DNA of 64,000 bases from Orthonyx spaldingii (Eukaryota; Chordata; Aves; Passeriformes; Orthonychidae). Below, piece after piece: positions 1 through 12,500 of the stretch (within the stretch, counting starts at the first letter, position 1; every line of letters starts with the position of its first letter). The position numbers were made by a program, and so were the translations under genes. The DNA is taken from positions 853,331-917,330 of the forward strand of contig VZTJ01005553.1 in assembly GCA_013397795.1 (NCBI GenBank), given 5' to 3'. The notes beneath the pieces are model-generated. The model saw only the letters and a program-made list of their open reading frames with translations. It was not told where the DNA came from and did no database searches.

Positions 1-3000
1 AACTTCTAAAGTTATCAGTCTAACTTTGCAGTGTAAAATTCATATAAAGCAACAGCGGAGATATTTTCCTAGATTTACTCAAAGTGCTGAAATTAGGACT
101 GAATAATTTTAAAGTTGTGTTATTCCAGGGGTCTTGAGAAGATGGGAAAACCAGTGCACCAATGGAGTTTATGAAAATGGCAAGCCGAGCAGAATATTAT
201 AGCTTGATAGCTTCTTGCCGTTTTTAATGAATTACACTTTATCCATTGCTTTCTTGTCCATTGCTGGAGGCTTAAAAGTAGCTTGTAAAATGGAGTTAAG
301 AATATTAGACTACTTTTGAAAGTTCTGCTAACACTGAAGAAGACTGCTTCCTATGACCTCTGAAAAGACTAAGATATATTTCTAAACTACTTTGATCAAG
401 ATGTGATTAAAGCAAGGCTGTAGGTAAGTCTGGAGGTGTTGTTAATGGAATATTTACAAGGATGTCAAATGGAGAATTTTGAAAAGCATTTTTTCCTCGA
501 TTTTTGTATTTTAAAAGGGACAAATGCTGAGGGAGGTGTATTATTTATTTTAGAAGATGAAAAGGAAGATGGACTAAGGAAGCATTTTTTTTGTGGTTTC
601 AGTCTACAAAACAGCATCTTTTACCAAGATTTTCAGTTTTCAGTTTTTCATTCTTCCCTTTTGGGGGAAAAAAAACCATCATAGCATTTTTTTCCCCCCC
701 ATCAAGTTATTAATTTCTTCAGAAAAGCCATTTCTGGTATGTGTTAAAAATTATGTTAAAACATCAAAGCCATGACTGATTTTACTTTCACCTGAATGGT
801 GGGACTTAAATTTGACTCTGCTCTAGACAATCCACAGGGATAGAGCTGCCTGATATCACCGGAACTGCCTCACTTTGGGTTGAAATAACCTAGGGAATGG
901 TGTGGTCTCCACAGTGCAGTGAAGAGCATGATACAATGCCCAGAGCCTCTCAGGGACATGGTGCAGCAGTGGATGAGGAGGGAGGTTTCTGGGGGGAGTT
1001 TGCCCATATCTGCTGGTGACTGTGGGACCTCCAGGGTGTTGCAGGAGTGGGGCAGGGACAGCTGGAGGCAATTCAGGCTGTGGATTGCCTGAGTCGCTGT
1101 GTAGAGGGGTCTGTCCTCACTGTGTGTCTGGCAGCACAGCCTTTCTAATGCCCTCATTTGCACCATGAGAGAAAAATAGCACTTGGGTTGTAAAACAAGG
1201 TGTGTTAGTGAGGTCCAAAAGCCTGTGGCTGTGAACACTCTTGTACCCAGACCAGTTAATGGCTAACTCTTGTTTTCTCTCCTGTAGTCCATTCATTGCA
1301 CATGTACATGTATCAAGTTGCTTTAAAAAAATTGATCTCAATTTGGACCTTGAATTTGAAATTTTGAGGGTGGTCCTGAGCATATTTAAAAGAAAACACA
1401 AGTCCTTTCCATATCCTGAGCAATATGGGCAGCATGTCACAAACAAAAAATGGAAGCTTTCACTGCAGTATGAAATAATGCAAAATACTTGACTGCCCCT
1501 TCTGAACAGTGAGTTTTAATGAAATGTTCCCAGTTTCACTGAGATGGAGTATCCCCTGTGCTGAGGAGAAGGTATTGGAGACTATAGCTCAAGCAGGTTG
1601 AGATTTCTCTGCTGGTTGCTATGGCTTCTGGATGTGCTGTAGGCTGAAGCAGTGTGAGCGTGTCTATATGTTTCGGTTTCCAAAATAGTATGAAGCACTT
1701 AATGGCAAGTAAAATGTTATTAATAACCTGCAACTTTAGGAGGTGGTCAGGTGCAGGACATTAACAGAGCATCAGTTTTTATCAGTTCCCTCTGAATGAC
1801 AGGTGGTGCAGGAGGAGGAGAGGTTGAAATCTTTCTGTATAGGCTAGAGAGAAACAGGCATGTGCATATGCAGAATTTTGCTATATCTGTAATAGGAAAG
1901 GCACTGACACGTACTTCTGCCAATTATTCCTAATTGTTGCATTTGGATCAGCTGGCTTGATCCAGCAGGTGCTATTTAGCATGAGATGCACCAGCTAAAT
2001 TAAACTCTCTCACCATAACATTTCACTAGGCTGATAGTTTAGCTCACTCTTCTACAAGCACATTTTGCTATTTGCACTTGGAGATATTTGTGCATGTTTA
2101 TGCTTGAAGTGATCCTTGAGACCTCTGACTTACCTCATTAAATAGAGAATACTTTTAAGGGCTGTGTAGAAGGGCTGATACCACTTTAGCATTATGACAA
2201 GTGATAAATTGTAAGTACTGTCATAACCACCAAAGATATTAAAAGGGATGTCTTTGCCCTAGGAGGATTTCAGAATCTTGAAAAATATTGTACATTCTTA
2301 AATGTCCAGCAGTTCCAGCCTTGACATTCTTTGTGTAAGATGGGAAAAACTTCCCAAATCCATTAACTAACTGTACAGAACCTTTATATTTAGCAAAGGA
2401 TACATAATACACACAGTGTGTGGATTTTTTGAAGCTTCATTTAATTAACTTTTCTATTACTCTCTTATTTAACACTTGTAACACTAGTAGTATAAAACAA
2501 TGGCCTCTTCTATTGTTCTGTTTAGTGTTTAGCTGGAGTAAATAGGATTTTTGGTTTGGGCTATACATGGGATTCCTTAAGATTTTTCTTCTCATTAGCA
2601 CTGATGACAAAAGGAAACTGAGTATCTCAGAAGGCAAATCTTCCTGAAAGCAAACAGTCCATGACCTCTGGTAGGCCATTACTTCACCTGGAAATGGGAA
2701 TACCAAAACCAACTCTCTCCTTTTGACTCAATACTCTGCTCTTGGTCTGACTGCGCTACTTCTGTCTCCCAGACCTATCTCTGCATCACAGTTCAGGAAA
2801 ATCTTAAGCCCATTTAAAATCCTGATCCTATTTTGGGACTCTGTCACTTCACCCTGTAGGTGTTTAGGCATAAACAGGAATACTCCAAGAACTTGACATT
2901 TGGGTGACTAAGTCTGCAGTCTGTTCTATATTTTGCTTTGCACAAAGATTTTCTTCTAAATCTCATACATTAGTAAGTCTGCTGAGTTTCATCATTCAGT

Positions 3001-3646
3001 TACATTTTTCTCTGCTTTTCTGAAACCTTCTATTAACCTTGGGATTATATGCACAGGTTTAAATTTCATGAGGATAATACCTCCATCCAGTTGTGCGAGG
3101 GGAAAAAAATCAATTACAAGAAAAGGACTAGGGGGTCAAATCAAATACATAAAACTCAGCAGTGGGATGATAAAATATAAGCAATTAAATGCTTCTTGTC
3201 ACAGAACTTATCTATTTTCTGTGTTTGTTGCTTTGAGGAAAAGTAGAAATAGGATGCTTGCATGTTCCTGGTTGTTGGGGGCTGATTTTTAAGTGTAACA
3301 TTGAAAGGGTGACTTTCTTTTCCTTTTTTAATTAAAGAGTCTGGTAAACCAGAACTTGAGCTCCATCTAATCCTTTAGATGTAGAGGTTGTAATAGCAGA
3401 GGTTTGTATTGTAGAGGTTTGTAATGGCAGCATTAAAACTTCTCCAAATGGAAAGTGAATGGGGCCATCTGGGTGTGGAAGAACCAGGAGGGACAGCAGG
3501 TGCTGATGGCATCTGGATTGGCAGCATGTTTAAGCTCCCAGCACATCTTCATTAAGTCCTTTGGAACACTGAGAACAGGTAACAAAGAGTAACGTAAAGC
3601 AAGGGACATCCTAAAAAAACAGACAATCTAAAGAAAAAAAAAAACA
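1..3646. other. Intergenic DNA without recognised features
   Basis: AT-rich non-coding sequence with only short chance frames. About 850-1140 is noticeably G-rich on the + strand and carries overlapping minus-strand frames of up to 122 residues with no family resemblance. A 30-base imperfect tandem repeat based on GTAGAGGTTTGTA lies at about 3381-3430. Confidence 0.5.
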
Positions 3647-4275
3647 GTGGTTTGGGTAGGTAGGGACCTTAAAGATCCAACTCCCTCCCCTCCCCCCATA
3701 AGCATGTATGCCACTCACTAGCCCAGGTTGCTCAGGACCCCATCCAACCTGGCCTTGAACACTTCCAGGGATGGGGCATCCACAATTCCCTGGGCAAGAT
3801 GTGCCTGTGTCTCACTACTCTCACATTAAAGAATTTCTTCCTAATAGGTAATCTAAATCTCCTTCTTTTAGTTTAAAACTGTTCCCTTTGTCCTATTGCT
3901 ATCTACCCATGAAAAAGTCCCTCTCCCTCTTTTTTATAAGGCCCCTTTAGGTACTGTAAGACCACAGTAAAGTCTTCTCCAGGCTGAACAACCCCAGCTC
4001 TCTGAGCCTGTCTTTGTAGGAGAGGTGCCCCAGGCCTCTGATCATCTTTGTGGCCTCCTCTGGGCTCACTTCAACACATCTTCCTTGTGTTGAGGACTCC
4101 AGAACTGGACACAGGGATCCAGGTGGGGTCTCACAAGGGCAAAGCAGAGGTGCAGACTCCCCTCCCTCACCCTGCTGGCCACACAGCCCAGGACATGGTT
4201 GGTTTTCTGTACTGTGAGCACAGGTTGCCAGGTTATGTCCAGCTTTTCATACATGAGAGACCCCAAATGCCAATA
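3647..4275 (-). mobile_element. CR1 LINE fragment, antisense
   Basis: The sequence reads as the complement of the CR1 3' region: the GGGACCTTAAAGATC block, CCATCCAACCTGGCCTTGAACA, AAGAATTTCTTCCTAAT, GGCTGAACAACCCCAGCTCT and GATCATCTTTGTGGCC occur in the expected order. The terminal ATTCTATG repeats are missing and replaced by an A-run at about 3634-3644. No coding capacity remains. Confidence 0.9.
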
Positions 4276-5187
4276 AGAGGTGATGGTAAGAAGGACAAAC
4301 TCTTCAGCAGCTTCCAGGTAAAAAGACTAGATACTTTAATAAACAAAATCTAATGCGTCATGGAAGTGGAACAGATATGAAGCAGTACAAGACTCCTCCA
4401 AAACCAGCACCTGAAGGCTAACCAAGGGATGAGGAGGTGGTGGGGGCTGGGTAGCTGGCAGCCCTTTTTCTTCCTGTTGCTGCAAGAAAACATGGCCAAA
4501 GCACTGTGAGAGAGGTGGGTATAGGCAAGCAGGATAATTTAACACAGAGCATGGCACTTGTAACAAGGTGGGTATCAAAGTGTTGATGTGTATTTTAAAA
4601 TAGAATTACTTTCCCCTTCTATAGGTGTTGCATTGAGTTTTGCTGCACTGCTGCTAGAAAGAAGCAATGTTAATCACCACAAAATCTCTGGCTTAAGAGT
4701 TCAACTACAGGTCTCCAAGTACAGTTCCCTTCCTCAATGTTAATTTGTGTGCTATCTTGAACCCATGAGCAATCACGTATGGCAAAGCTCATGTCTACCC
4801 TCTAATTTGTTTACACCCTCCCCTGCAATCCTAATTCCACAAAGAAAAGAAATGCTGGCTCTACCAGGACAGGTGATGGCCCTCTTGTGTTATAGATCAG
4901 GTAAAAAAAATCATAGCTGGGAGGCTGGTTACCAGTTGAAAGGGCAGCTGTCTCACTGGTAAGATAACTTCCAGAATGGGTAGGGTTTTTTTTTTGTTTG
5001 TTTGAAAAGAGTGCTAAAACCAGGAAAAAAAATGTTCAAAAAATGTGAGAAAACAAAACCCTCTGCTATTTCGGAAGTACGTAGGCATTTTTTCTTATTT
5101 TGAAATGTGTTCATAAAAACGCTACAAAAAGGGAAGATTTGAGAAAAATGCAAAGTTTAGCTGCTTGGTAACATGCCCTGACGTTGC
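4276..5187. other. Intergenic DNA without recognised features
   Basis: No gene, RNA or clear repeat recognised. Confidence 0.5.
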
Positions 5188-5293
5188 TTTTATATATATA
5201 TATATATATACACATATATATATATGGAATATATTCTGTGTATGCATATATACACAAACAGAAAGGATATATTTTTTTGGGGGGGGGGGGGGG
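5188..5293. repeat. TA-rich microsatellite followed by a 15-base G run
   Basis: An almost pure TA dinucleotide run occupies about 5188-5226. After a short mixed AT-rich stretch there is an uninterrupted G15 at 5279-5293. Both are simple-sequence repeats likely to vary in length. Confidence 0.9.
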
Positions 5294-5654
5294 AGGTTAA
5301 TTTTCTTGCAGTTGAGAACACTGACAAAACTCCCAATCTGAAAAACCCTTCACCAAATGAACTGAGGTCCACACAGTGTTACTTATCCTCCTTATCTATA
5401 TTTTTCATTTGTCTTCCCTGTTGAGATAAGGCTTCCAGGAGCAGGCCTGGCCACTATGCAGGGTTGGAGCAGTGTTCAGCATGCAGGAGCCTTTCTTGCT
5501 GAGCCCTGAAGTGCTACTCTGATAGCAGGCTAAATAATAATCAGTAAAAGCTGGAATGAACTGAAGTCCAACACTGTCTTTATAAATATATTTATTGTGT
5601 CTTACTTGTGTCTTAAGAGGTTTCTGGAGTGTATTGATTACAACTTCCTGTACA

Positions 5655-6130
5655 CATGAATGAGCTGATGAGGGAAGATGCTCTGCTGGACCACATATTT
5701 ACAAACAAGACAGTACTGTACAGGGATGTGAAAACTGGGGACGGCTTCGGCTGGCAACTGTGAGAGAGTGGAGTTCAGGATCCTGAGAAGAGGGGAAAAA
5801 GGCAAAAATCAGGGTTGCAAGCCTGGATTTCAGGAGAACAGACTTCAGCATGTTCCTGCTTGGGAAAATCCTCTGGGAGGCCCTAGACTGAAGAGGGGTC
5901 AAGGAAAGCCAATTGATTTTCAAGAATCACCTCCTCCAAGTTCAAGAATGGTCCATCCCCACATGCAGGAAATCAAGCAAAGGCAGCAGGAGGCATGCAA
6001 GGGTGAATAAAGAGCTTCTGACTAAACTCAAAAATAAAAATGAAATGTATAAAAGAGATGAAAGGGACAGGTGACTGGGGATGGATATGGACTCCCTGTC
6101 TGAGCCTTGGTAAGATCTAATTATTAAAAT
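5655..6130 (+). mobile_element. CR1 LINE ORF2 remnant (5' part of an interrupted copy)
   Basis: The DNA matches the CR1 ORF2 segment between endonuclease and reverse transcriptase, with recognisable blocks such as GTGGAGTTCAGGATCCTGAGA, GGATTTCAGGAGAACAGACTT and TCAAGCAAAGGCAGCAGGAGG. It is broken by frameshifts and stops, so no protein is made. The element resumes at about 6460 after a non-CR1 segment. Confidence 0.85.
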
Positions 6131-6460
6131 TATTAGAGAGATACGTCTGCCCAAATTAAGGTGAAAATGAGACCATATGCTGAAGTGAATGGTATGACTT
6201 TTATTTAACAGTAAATGTGAGGCAGAAAGATAAAGAAGTATATAAAGAGAGGAGAAGGGAGAGAAAGAGAGTCACAGGTTAAGTAGAAAAATATCACTAC
6301 TCCGTGGATTCCAACAGCATCCCATTGGTCCTCTTCTTGTCCTCTCGATCATGAGGGTCTCACAAAACATAGAATTCAATGCACTAATATAGGCTTATCC
6401 CAGGTAGAAGCTCCCAGGTTCCTCCTCTGCCATGTGCAAAAAGAGAAAGAAGGAGAATCC
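6131..6460. mobile_element. Segment interrupting the CR1 copy, possibly a nested antisense LTR piece
   Basis: About 330 bases here do not read as CR1 although both sides do. The stretch contains TTTTATTTAACAG, a purine-rich tract (GAGAGGAGAAGGGAGAGAAAGAGAG) and the block around GGATTCCAACAGCATCCCATTGG, which resembles antisense bird LTR sequence. I could not define its ends or a target duplication. Confidence 0.35.
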
Positions 6461-6905
6461 ATAGAAATATGGGCTGGTAAGCATCACCTCAGTCCCAGGA
6501 AAGGTGATGAAGCAAATCCTCCTGGGAGTAATTTCAAAACACAGGAAGGATAAGAAGATGATTTGGAGTAGTCAGTGTAGGTTTATGAAGGGGAAATCAT
6601 GCCTGACACAAAAGTGCTGTGTCCAATGCTGGGATCCCCAGTACAACAGATAAGGAGAACTGAGTCCAGCAAAGAAATGTAAAGATAAGATTAAAACCTT
6701 GGAGTATCAAGGAGAGGTAAAGAGAGCTGGGAAAGTTCGTCTGGAGTAGAGAAGGCTCATGGAGATCTTAAAGAATACAGAAAAAAGATGAAAATTCTAT
6801 TTAAACATTTTTTAAAAAAGCTTTTTATTGTGTGTGTGGTCAAACAATAGAACAAATTGCCCAGAAATTGTGAAGTCTTCATCTCTGCCTTCACTGGCCC
6901 TGCTT
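6461..6905 (+). mobile_element. CR1 LINE reverse-transcriptase / 3' remnant (continuation)
   Basis: GGCTGGTAAGCATCACCTCAGTCCC, GGAAAGGTGATGAAGCAAATCCTCCTGG and ATGAAGGGGAAATCATGCC are degenerate versions of the CR1 reverse-transcriptase region. They are followed from about 6610 by the downstream GCTGGGATCCCCAGTACAA block and a decayed 3' part. A deletion separates the two blocks. It is not coding. Confidence 0.8.
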
Positions 6906-8489
6906 TGAGCAAGGGGTTAGGTTCAGTGATCTCCAGAAATACTGTCCTACCACCTACCTCAGTGGTTCTGTGGTATTTGAAATTACAATGAATACAACTT
7001 ACAAATCGTACTCCTGATGAACTTTTATCAAGTAAAGGCAGCATCTTTTGTTGTTTTGTTCCATGGTTTCAATTTGCAGTTACAAAGGAAATAATGCAAG
7101 CCAATGCATATTAATTTAGGTTCTACTCTTACAAATGTTTCTGCACATGAAGTTGGTGCTTTTGGGTGAGCACCGCTAAAGATTGATAGTCTCCAAGAAC
7201 CAGACTTAAATTTACATGAACTGGACAAAAGTTTCACTGATGTGATTCAGCCCTGTTCTTAAAGAAGATTTTCTCTGTGGAGGACAGGGTAGACTATTCT
7301 CTAAGTTCCTGCTTTGAGGGCTTCAAATGGACCCTTGTGGGAAGGGCATAATGCAGGTTACTAATTATCAGAAATATTCTAGCTTGACGTAGATATGCCC
7401 ATGTGTAGCTGTAACTATTTGATTCTCATCACACAAATACTCTTCAGTGCCTGAAGAGAGTTAAAACTGCTGCAATGTCAGTTTTGTCCAGGCTTTTGTC
7501 CAGGTAGCTCCATAGCAGCATTCCTGCAATGAGTGTGATGCTTCCATCTGCAGTCTCAGTGAGTGTTCTTACACTTTGCTTATTGAATTTGAGGTACAAC
7601 AAATTTCCTTTGGAACTGGCACATTTTGGACTAAATCTGTGCTGTATGATGCTTTCACTGCTGTCTGGCCTCAGGAACAAGCCGTTTTCAAACAAACTTT
7701 TCCTGGAGTATTACTGACCCCCTTGTTATTAGATTTTACCCTTGACAGACATTCCGGTCCTTGCCTTATTGCTTTTTGAGTTGCACTGTGTTCATGTATT
7801 CCCAGGTGACTGTTCAAATACACTTGGTGTAAAATGCACTGCAGCCCATCTAAGATTTTTGCAGCAGGCTCAAAACAGAGACCTCAACTTGGATTTTATT
7901 AGGCTGTATGAATCTATATGGATGGAATAGAAACATGTATTTGCATCTGAGAACTGACTGTGTTCACACAGGACTGATGGATATGGAAGGTATGTTAGAA
8001 TATGCAATAAGTAGTCAAACTGGGTCCCTTTATCAGACTCAGGGTTGTAATTGTGAGAGCCACAAACTCTCATTCTTTTAATACAATGATTCATGCACCA
8101 CTGGGCTGTTAACTGTGTAGCTAACAACTTTGTATTTATTCCATATCCCCGGAATTAATTGGAATACAGAAGTCTGGCAAAAAACTCTGTGTAGAATGTC
8201 AGTGTTTTGTATTTCTTTTAAAGCAGGATATAAAATAATCTTCTAATCTATGATGCTGATTTTTATGTATATCTGTATATATATATGCATACACACACAG
8301 AGATGTGTGTTAGCATGTATCTGGATTATGCTGTCATTTATATCGTATTAGGTAAGATCAGTATGATGGTATAGGTCAATCTCTTCAAGACATTCAAAGC
8401 TACCAGGTATAGCGTTAATAGCTGTGATGTGAAAACCCTACATGATTTTTAGATGGCAATCTTTTGAATACATACATTTCTAATAACCT
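6906..8489. other. Intergenic DNA without recognised features
   Basis: No gene or clear repeat. A TATATG/CACACA simple stretch lies at about 8268-8310. Confidence 0.5.
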
Positions 8490-9023
8490 GAATTTTGGTC
8501 ACCACAATATAAGAAAGATATTAAACTGCTAGAGAGCATCCAAAGGAGGGCAACGAAGATAGTGAAGGGCCTTGAGGGGAAGCTGTATGAGTGGCTGAGG
8601 TCACTTGGTCTGTTCAGCTTGGAGGAGAGGGGAGGGGAGTTCAGCTGAGGGGAGACTGTTCAGCTGAGGGGACACCTCATCACAGCCTGCAACTTCCTCG
8701 TGAGGGGGAGAGGAGGGGCAAGCACTGATCTCTTCTCTGTGGTGACCAGAGACAGGACTGGAGAGAATGGCCTGAAGTTGTGTCAGGGAAGGTTTAGGTT
8801 GGATATCAGGAAAAGGTTCTTCACTCAGAGGGTGGTTGGGCACTGGAACAGGCTCCCCAGGGAAGTGGTCACAGCACCAAGCCTGACAGAGTTCAAGAAG
8901 TGTTTGGACAATGCTCTCAGGCATAGGGTGTGACCCTTGGAGTGTCCTGTGTAGGGCCAGTAGCTGGACTCAATGATCTTTATGGATCCCTTCCAACTCA
9001 GCATCTCCTATCATTCTGTGAAT
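8490..9023 (+). mobile_element. CR1 LINE 3' fragment, well preserved
   Basis: A continuous CR1 3' end with recognisable GAGAGCATCCAAAGGAGGGC, GGTTTAGGTTGGATATCAGG, GTGGTTGGGCACTGGAACAGG and the terminal CCCTTCCAACTCAGCATCTCC block, ending in an ATTCTGTG unit. Agreement with the family is better than for most copies here, which suggests a younger insertion. A small internal duplication of GTTCAGCTGAGGGGA occurs around 8639-8672. Frames on both strands are repeat-derived. Confidence 0.93.
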
Positions 9024-12000
9024 GTCTTTATTTGACAAAAACTATTTACTTGTAGTTTCATTATCTCAGACAACATTGCTGTTTTTAAAAGGTATATTGA
9101 TAGCAAGTCTGGTGCTCAAGGTTGATGTCCTTTTCTGTGGTATATGCCATGCAAAGAGGAGTGATAAAATCCAGGATGCAGTTATTCTTTTCTTGATTCC
9201 TGTCACTGCAATTGCATCTTCAGTTTTATCACTTCTCTCAGAGAAAAAGGTCTCTAATAATGACAGAGAAATAGTGAGGTATTTCTGAAAATTATCACTG
9301 TAAAATGAGTTTCAATTTTATGCAGAGCACAACACAGCCTGTAATGTTTTAATTTGATGCAATTTTTTAAAATGTTATTATTTACAAGTGAGATGTATAA
9401 TGTTATTGTCAATTCTGCCAATTAAAATAAAATGTAACAGAGTCTATTAATATTAGTATAGTAATAATACAGAATAATGGACAGGCAGAAAATACAAAAA
9501 TAAAACTGCATAGATATACATAATGTCACATGGAATTTCAATTATTTTTTGAAATTATTTTATAAAGTTTAAAATGGACATATACCAGAGAAAACATAGA
9601 CAAATGAAATATAAACACAGAAATATCAACCAAATTGCTGGCACGTTTACATGTTCTTATTGCTTGGACAGCAGCAGGATAAGGGCTCAGAGGCAATATC
9701 TGGTTTTCCCAGCCTAACAAGTCACTTGTCAGCTGAGCGCTGCTAACCACCTATCTGTGTGTGGCAAATGCAAGCTGGTGTTGCTTATATTACCTGTCCT
9801 TAAGTGTGGTCTCAGCTAAGACTGATTTTATTGCATCATCTCCAGGCTGAGTGCGCTTCCCTGGCCACCTCTGCCTGCAGGAGATCACTGAGTTGCAGTA
9901 ACCTGTTTGTGCGTGTGAAGGGATCACCTGGCATCATCAAACAAACCTTGCAGTGATTCTTTAAGTCATAACCAACCCAAATTATCTGCCTTCTCTCATG
10001 GCAGTGCTGCAGATTAATAATAGGTGCACACCTCCCCATCCCAGTGCCTTTGGATGGCAAGGAGGCCAAACCAGTACAGACACATAGTTCCTACAAAGGT
10101 GGAGCAAGGCAGGACTGAGGGCCTTCTCCCATTACAGAAGCATTTCAGCAGATGGTGTCTGTAAAAGCTAGCTCATGGTGGAGTTAGGAGATCTGGGTAC
10201 AGCTTTCACTCAGCAGGATGCCTCAGTCCATACTTCATTTTAGCTTAGCAAATCATCCCTCTAACTGCAATGATCCCTCCTCCATGCTCACCTCACCTCA
10301 CCTCTGAACACCTCACTGAACATCTTACTGGTAGTCCTACTGCCAACCCAGCGTGACCTTGCTTAAGCCCATGAGGAGCTCATTGTACCAGGGTGCTGTT
10401 GGGGCCAAGAATTTAGTCACATTCAGAGAAGAATTGGAGAATTAAACAAGTAACACGATTACCCAGAGCTATTATAGCTAATGCTAACAAAAACTTTGGA
10501 AGAGAGATAAAGCCTCATGCTTCTGGGTGTAGGCCAGCCTCTAACTACACTTACTAATAGCCTAAGACCTCCAGTTACCAAATACCTGCTTTCAGGGACC
10601 TTCCATGCACTGTTCTCTGAGCAATGGCCATCATCAAAGAAGGATAAAAGATCAGATGTAATTTAAACCTTGTCCAAAACACCAATTTCCTCATTTCCAA
10701 AATTGCTAAATCCTCTCTGCCTGTTCTTTGTTTAAGCCCTAAAATGGGAAATCTTCAACTTCAGAGGGGAATGGTGAATGCTTAGAAGTACTTGAGTATT
10801 GGATCCTCTCAGGAAACAGTGGTGCCATGAAGGCAGGAATTCACATACCACACACTACCAGTAATAACAATAATAAGCTTGAATCATGCAAAGATACTAA
10901 CTGATGGAACTGGTTTGCCTGTCAAGGTGTAGTCTTTCATGATGTCCATACCTAACAAGGCTAAACCCTTTAAAACTTTCTTTCCAAACAGGATACAAAT
11001 AACAGCTTGTTTTTGGAAAGACAATTTATCTTACTGAAAAAAAAATTCTCTTATTAAAACAAGGTTTAAGGGAAATAAGACGTTACATGTCAAATTACCT
11101 ATTTCCACTTTTTGTGTTTATGTACATACACACACACACACACACAAACTTTAAAGTTTGAGTTTAAAGACCAATTATAAAAGATTGCATAATATGAATG
11201 TTCTGAATTCTTTGTCTACTAAAATCCAGTTTTTTGGATAGATGACAGAATTCTAATGCCATTTCAGTCCACACTTGGATAAGAACTCCATCAAATAATA
11301 TTACAATAAGTGAAAAATATATTTTCACTTTATCAAGAACATGAATAAATATAAAAATTATTCACTGATGGGTTGCACACAATAGTAAAATTCTGTGGGT
11401 TTGCTATCAAAGCTGTTAAAAGAATCATACACCTCTAGGTAATGGGTAGGGGTCTCCAGCTAAGCTGCCTAGGTAAAATTCACTGTGTTCTTCATTCAAA
11501 ATATAGATAAAAATATATAAATCATGTCAATGGAATGATTTACTCAAATGGGTTCAGTTGTTTGCAAGTTTGATAATCGCTTGTTTTGGAAAACAGAAGA
11601 CTGTTAAAACACTGGCGTTCATATGCTCCACAATGCTATTACGCTTTCATAACTTCTGATTATCGGAGTCGTGAGATAAACCTGGATTTTTTGCATTTTA
11701 GAGTCCAATTGTATGAAAAAAACAAAGCATGAGCTGTATGCTGCATTAAGATGGGAGCATGCTTATAGATATAGAGAGGCAATCACAATTGTGGTAATGA
11801 AATTTAAAAATATCTATCAGCTATAATTAAATTCATAGAGCCCTCATAGTATAGACAGAAGCAAAGATGCTGTATATTGCTATAACTGCCACTTCTAGTG
11901 ATGTAACTGCATTTACACTGACTTACATGCATTAGAACGAAATTACGTCCAAAGCCAAAGTCACACTGGTTTAATTTTTGCACTTTAATGGAGTCATGAA

Positions 12001-12241
12001 ACCTCTGAAGGTAGTTTTCTGGGTTTTTTTTTTTTTTTTGCAGTGACTGGCATCTTAAAGACAACTGGAAATAAGCATCGGGTGATAAATTATCACCAAG
12101 GCGGTGATTCAAAAACTGTGTGTAAAACTACTGCACAACAGAAACACTGTCCTTTCAGCAAGGAGCCAAACAGAGAACAGGACTGTTGCATGAATTTTCC
12201 TGCAAAGTCTCCAGCAGCCAGACTAATCCCACACACACCTC
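9024..12241. other. Intergenic DNA upstream of RAB38
   Basis: No gene recognised. It contains a CA repeat at about 11127-11147 and a poly-T run at about 12026-12040. Distal regulatory elements for RAB38 may lie here but none can be named. Confidence 0.5.
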
Positions 12242-12500
12242 GTGCTGACCTTTACACACATACGCACAAAACTTTCTGGGAGACGTCCTTCCCCCAGTCC
12301 TTACTTACTTCATCTCCCAGCAGGGCTGCCTGCTGGACCTGGTGATCCTGCTTCCGTAGGAAGGGACAGAGCCTCCACCTACCTTGCTCTCCTTCCTTCC
12401 CTCCCCAGTCCCTCACTCCCTCTCTTCCCCTCAGGCTGGCAGGATTCCTCGGGCAGAGCATGCAATCAGTTTGCAGGGAGCAGCCGCAGCCACAGGAAAG
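12242..12500 (+). promoter_or_regulatory. Probable 5' UTR / promoter-proximal region of RAB38
   Basis: The 260 bases before the RAB38 start are clearly richer in C and G than the flanking DNA and contain a long pyrimidine-rich stretch (about 12380-12433). No TATA box is obvious. A short upstream ATG lies at 12460, out of frame with RAB38. The pyrimidine run ends in TCAG at 12431-12434, so this could also be a splice acceptor for an upstream non-coding exon. The transcription start cannot be fixed from sequence alone. Confidence 0.45.

Noticed and set aside
8601..8933. Overlapping frames of 107 and 77 residues
   Set aside because: They lie inside a CR1 3' fragment downstream of its coding region.
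12384..12500. In-frame upstream extension of RAB38
   Set aside because: The extension would start at TTG; there is no in-frame ATG before 12501, and the known RAB38 N-terminus begins at that ATG.
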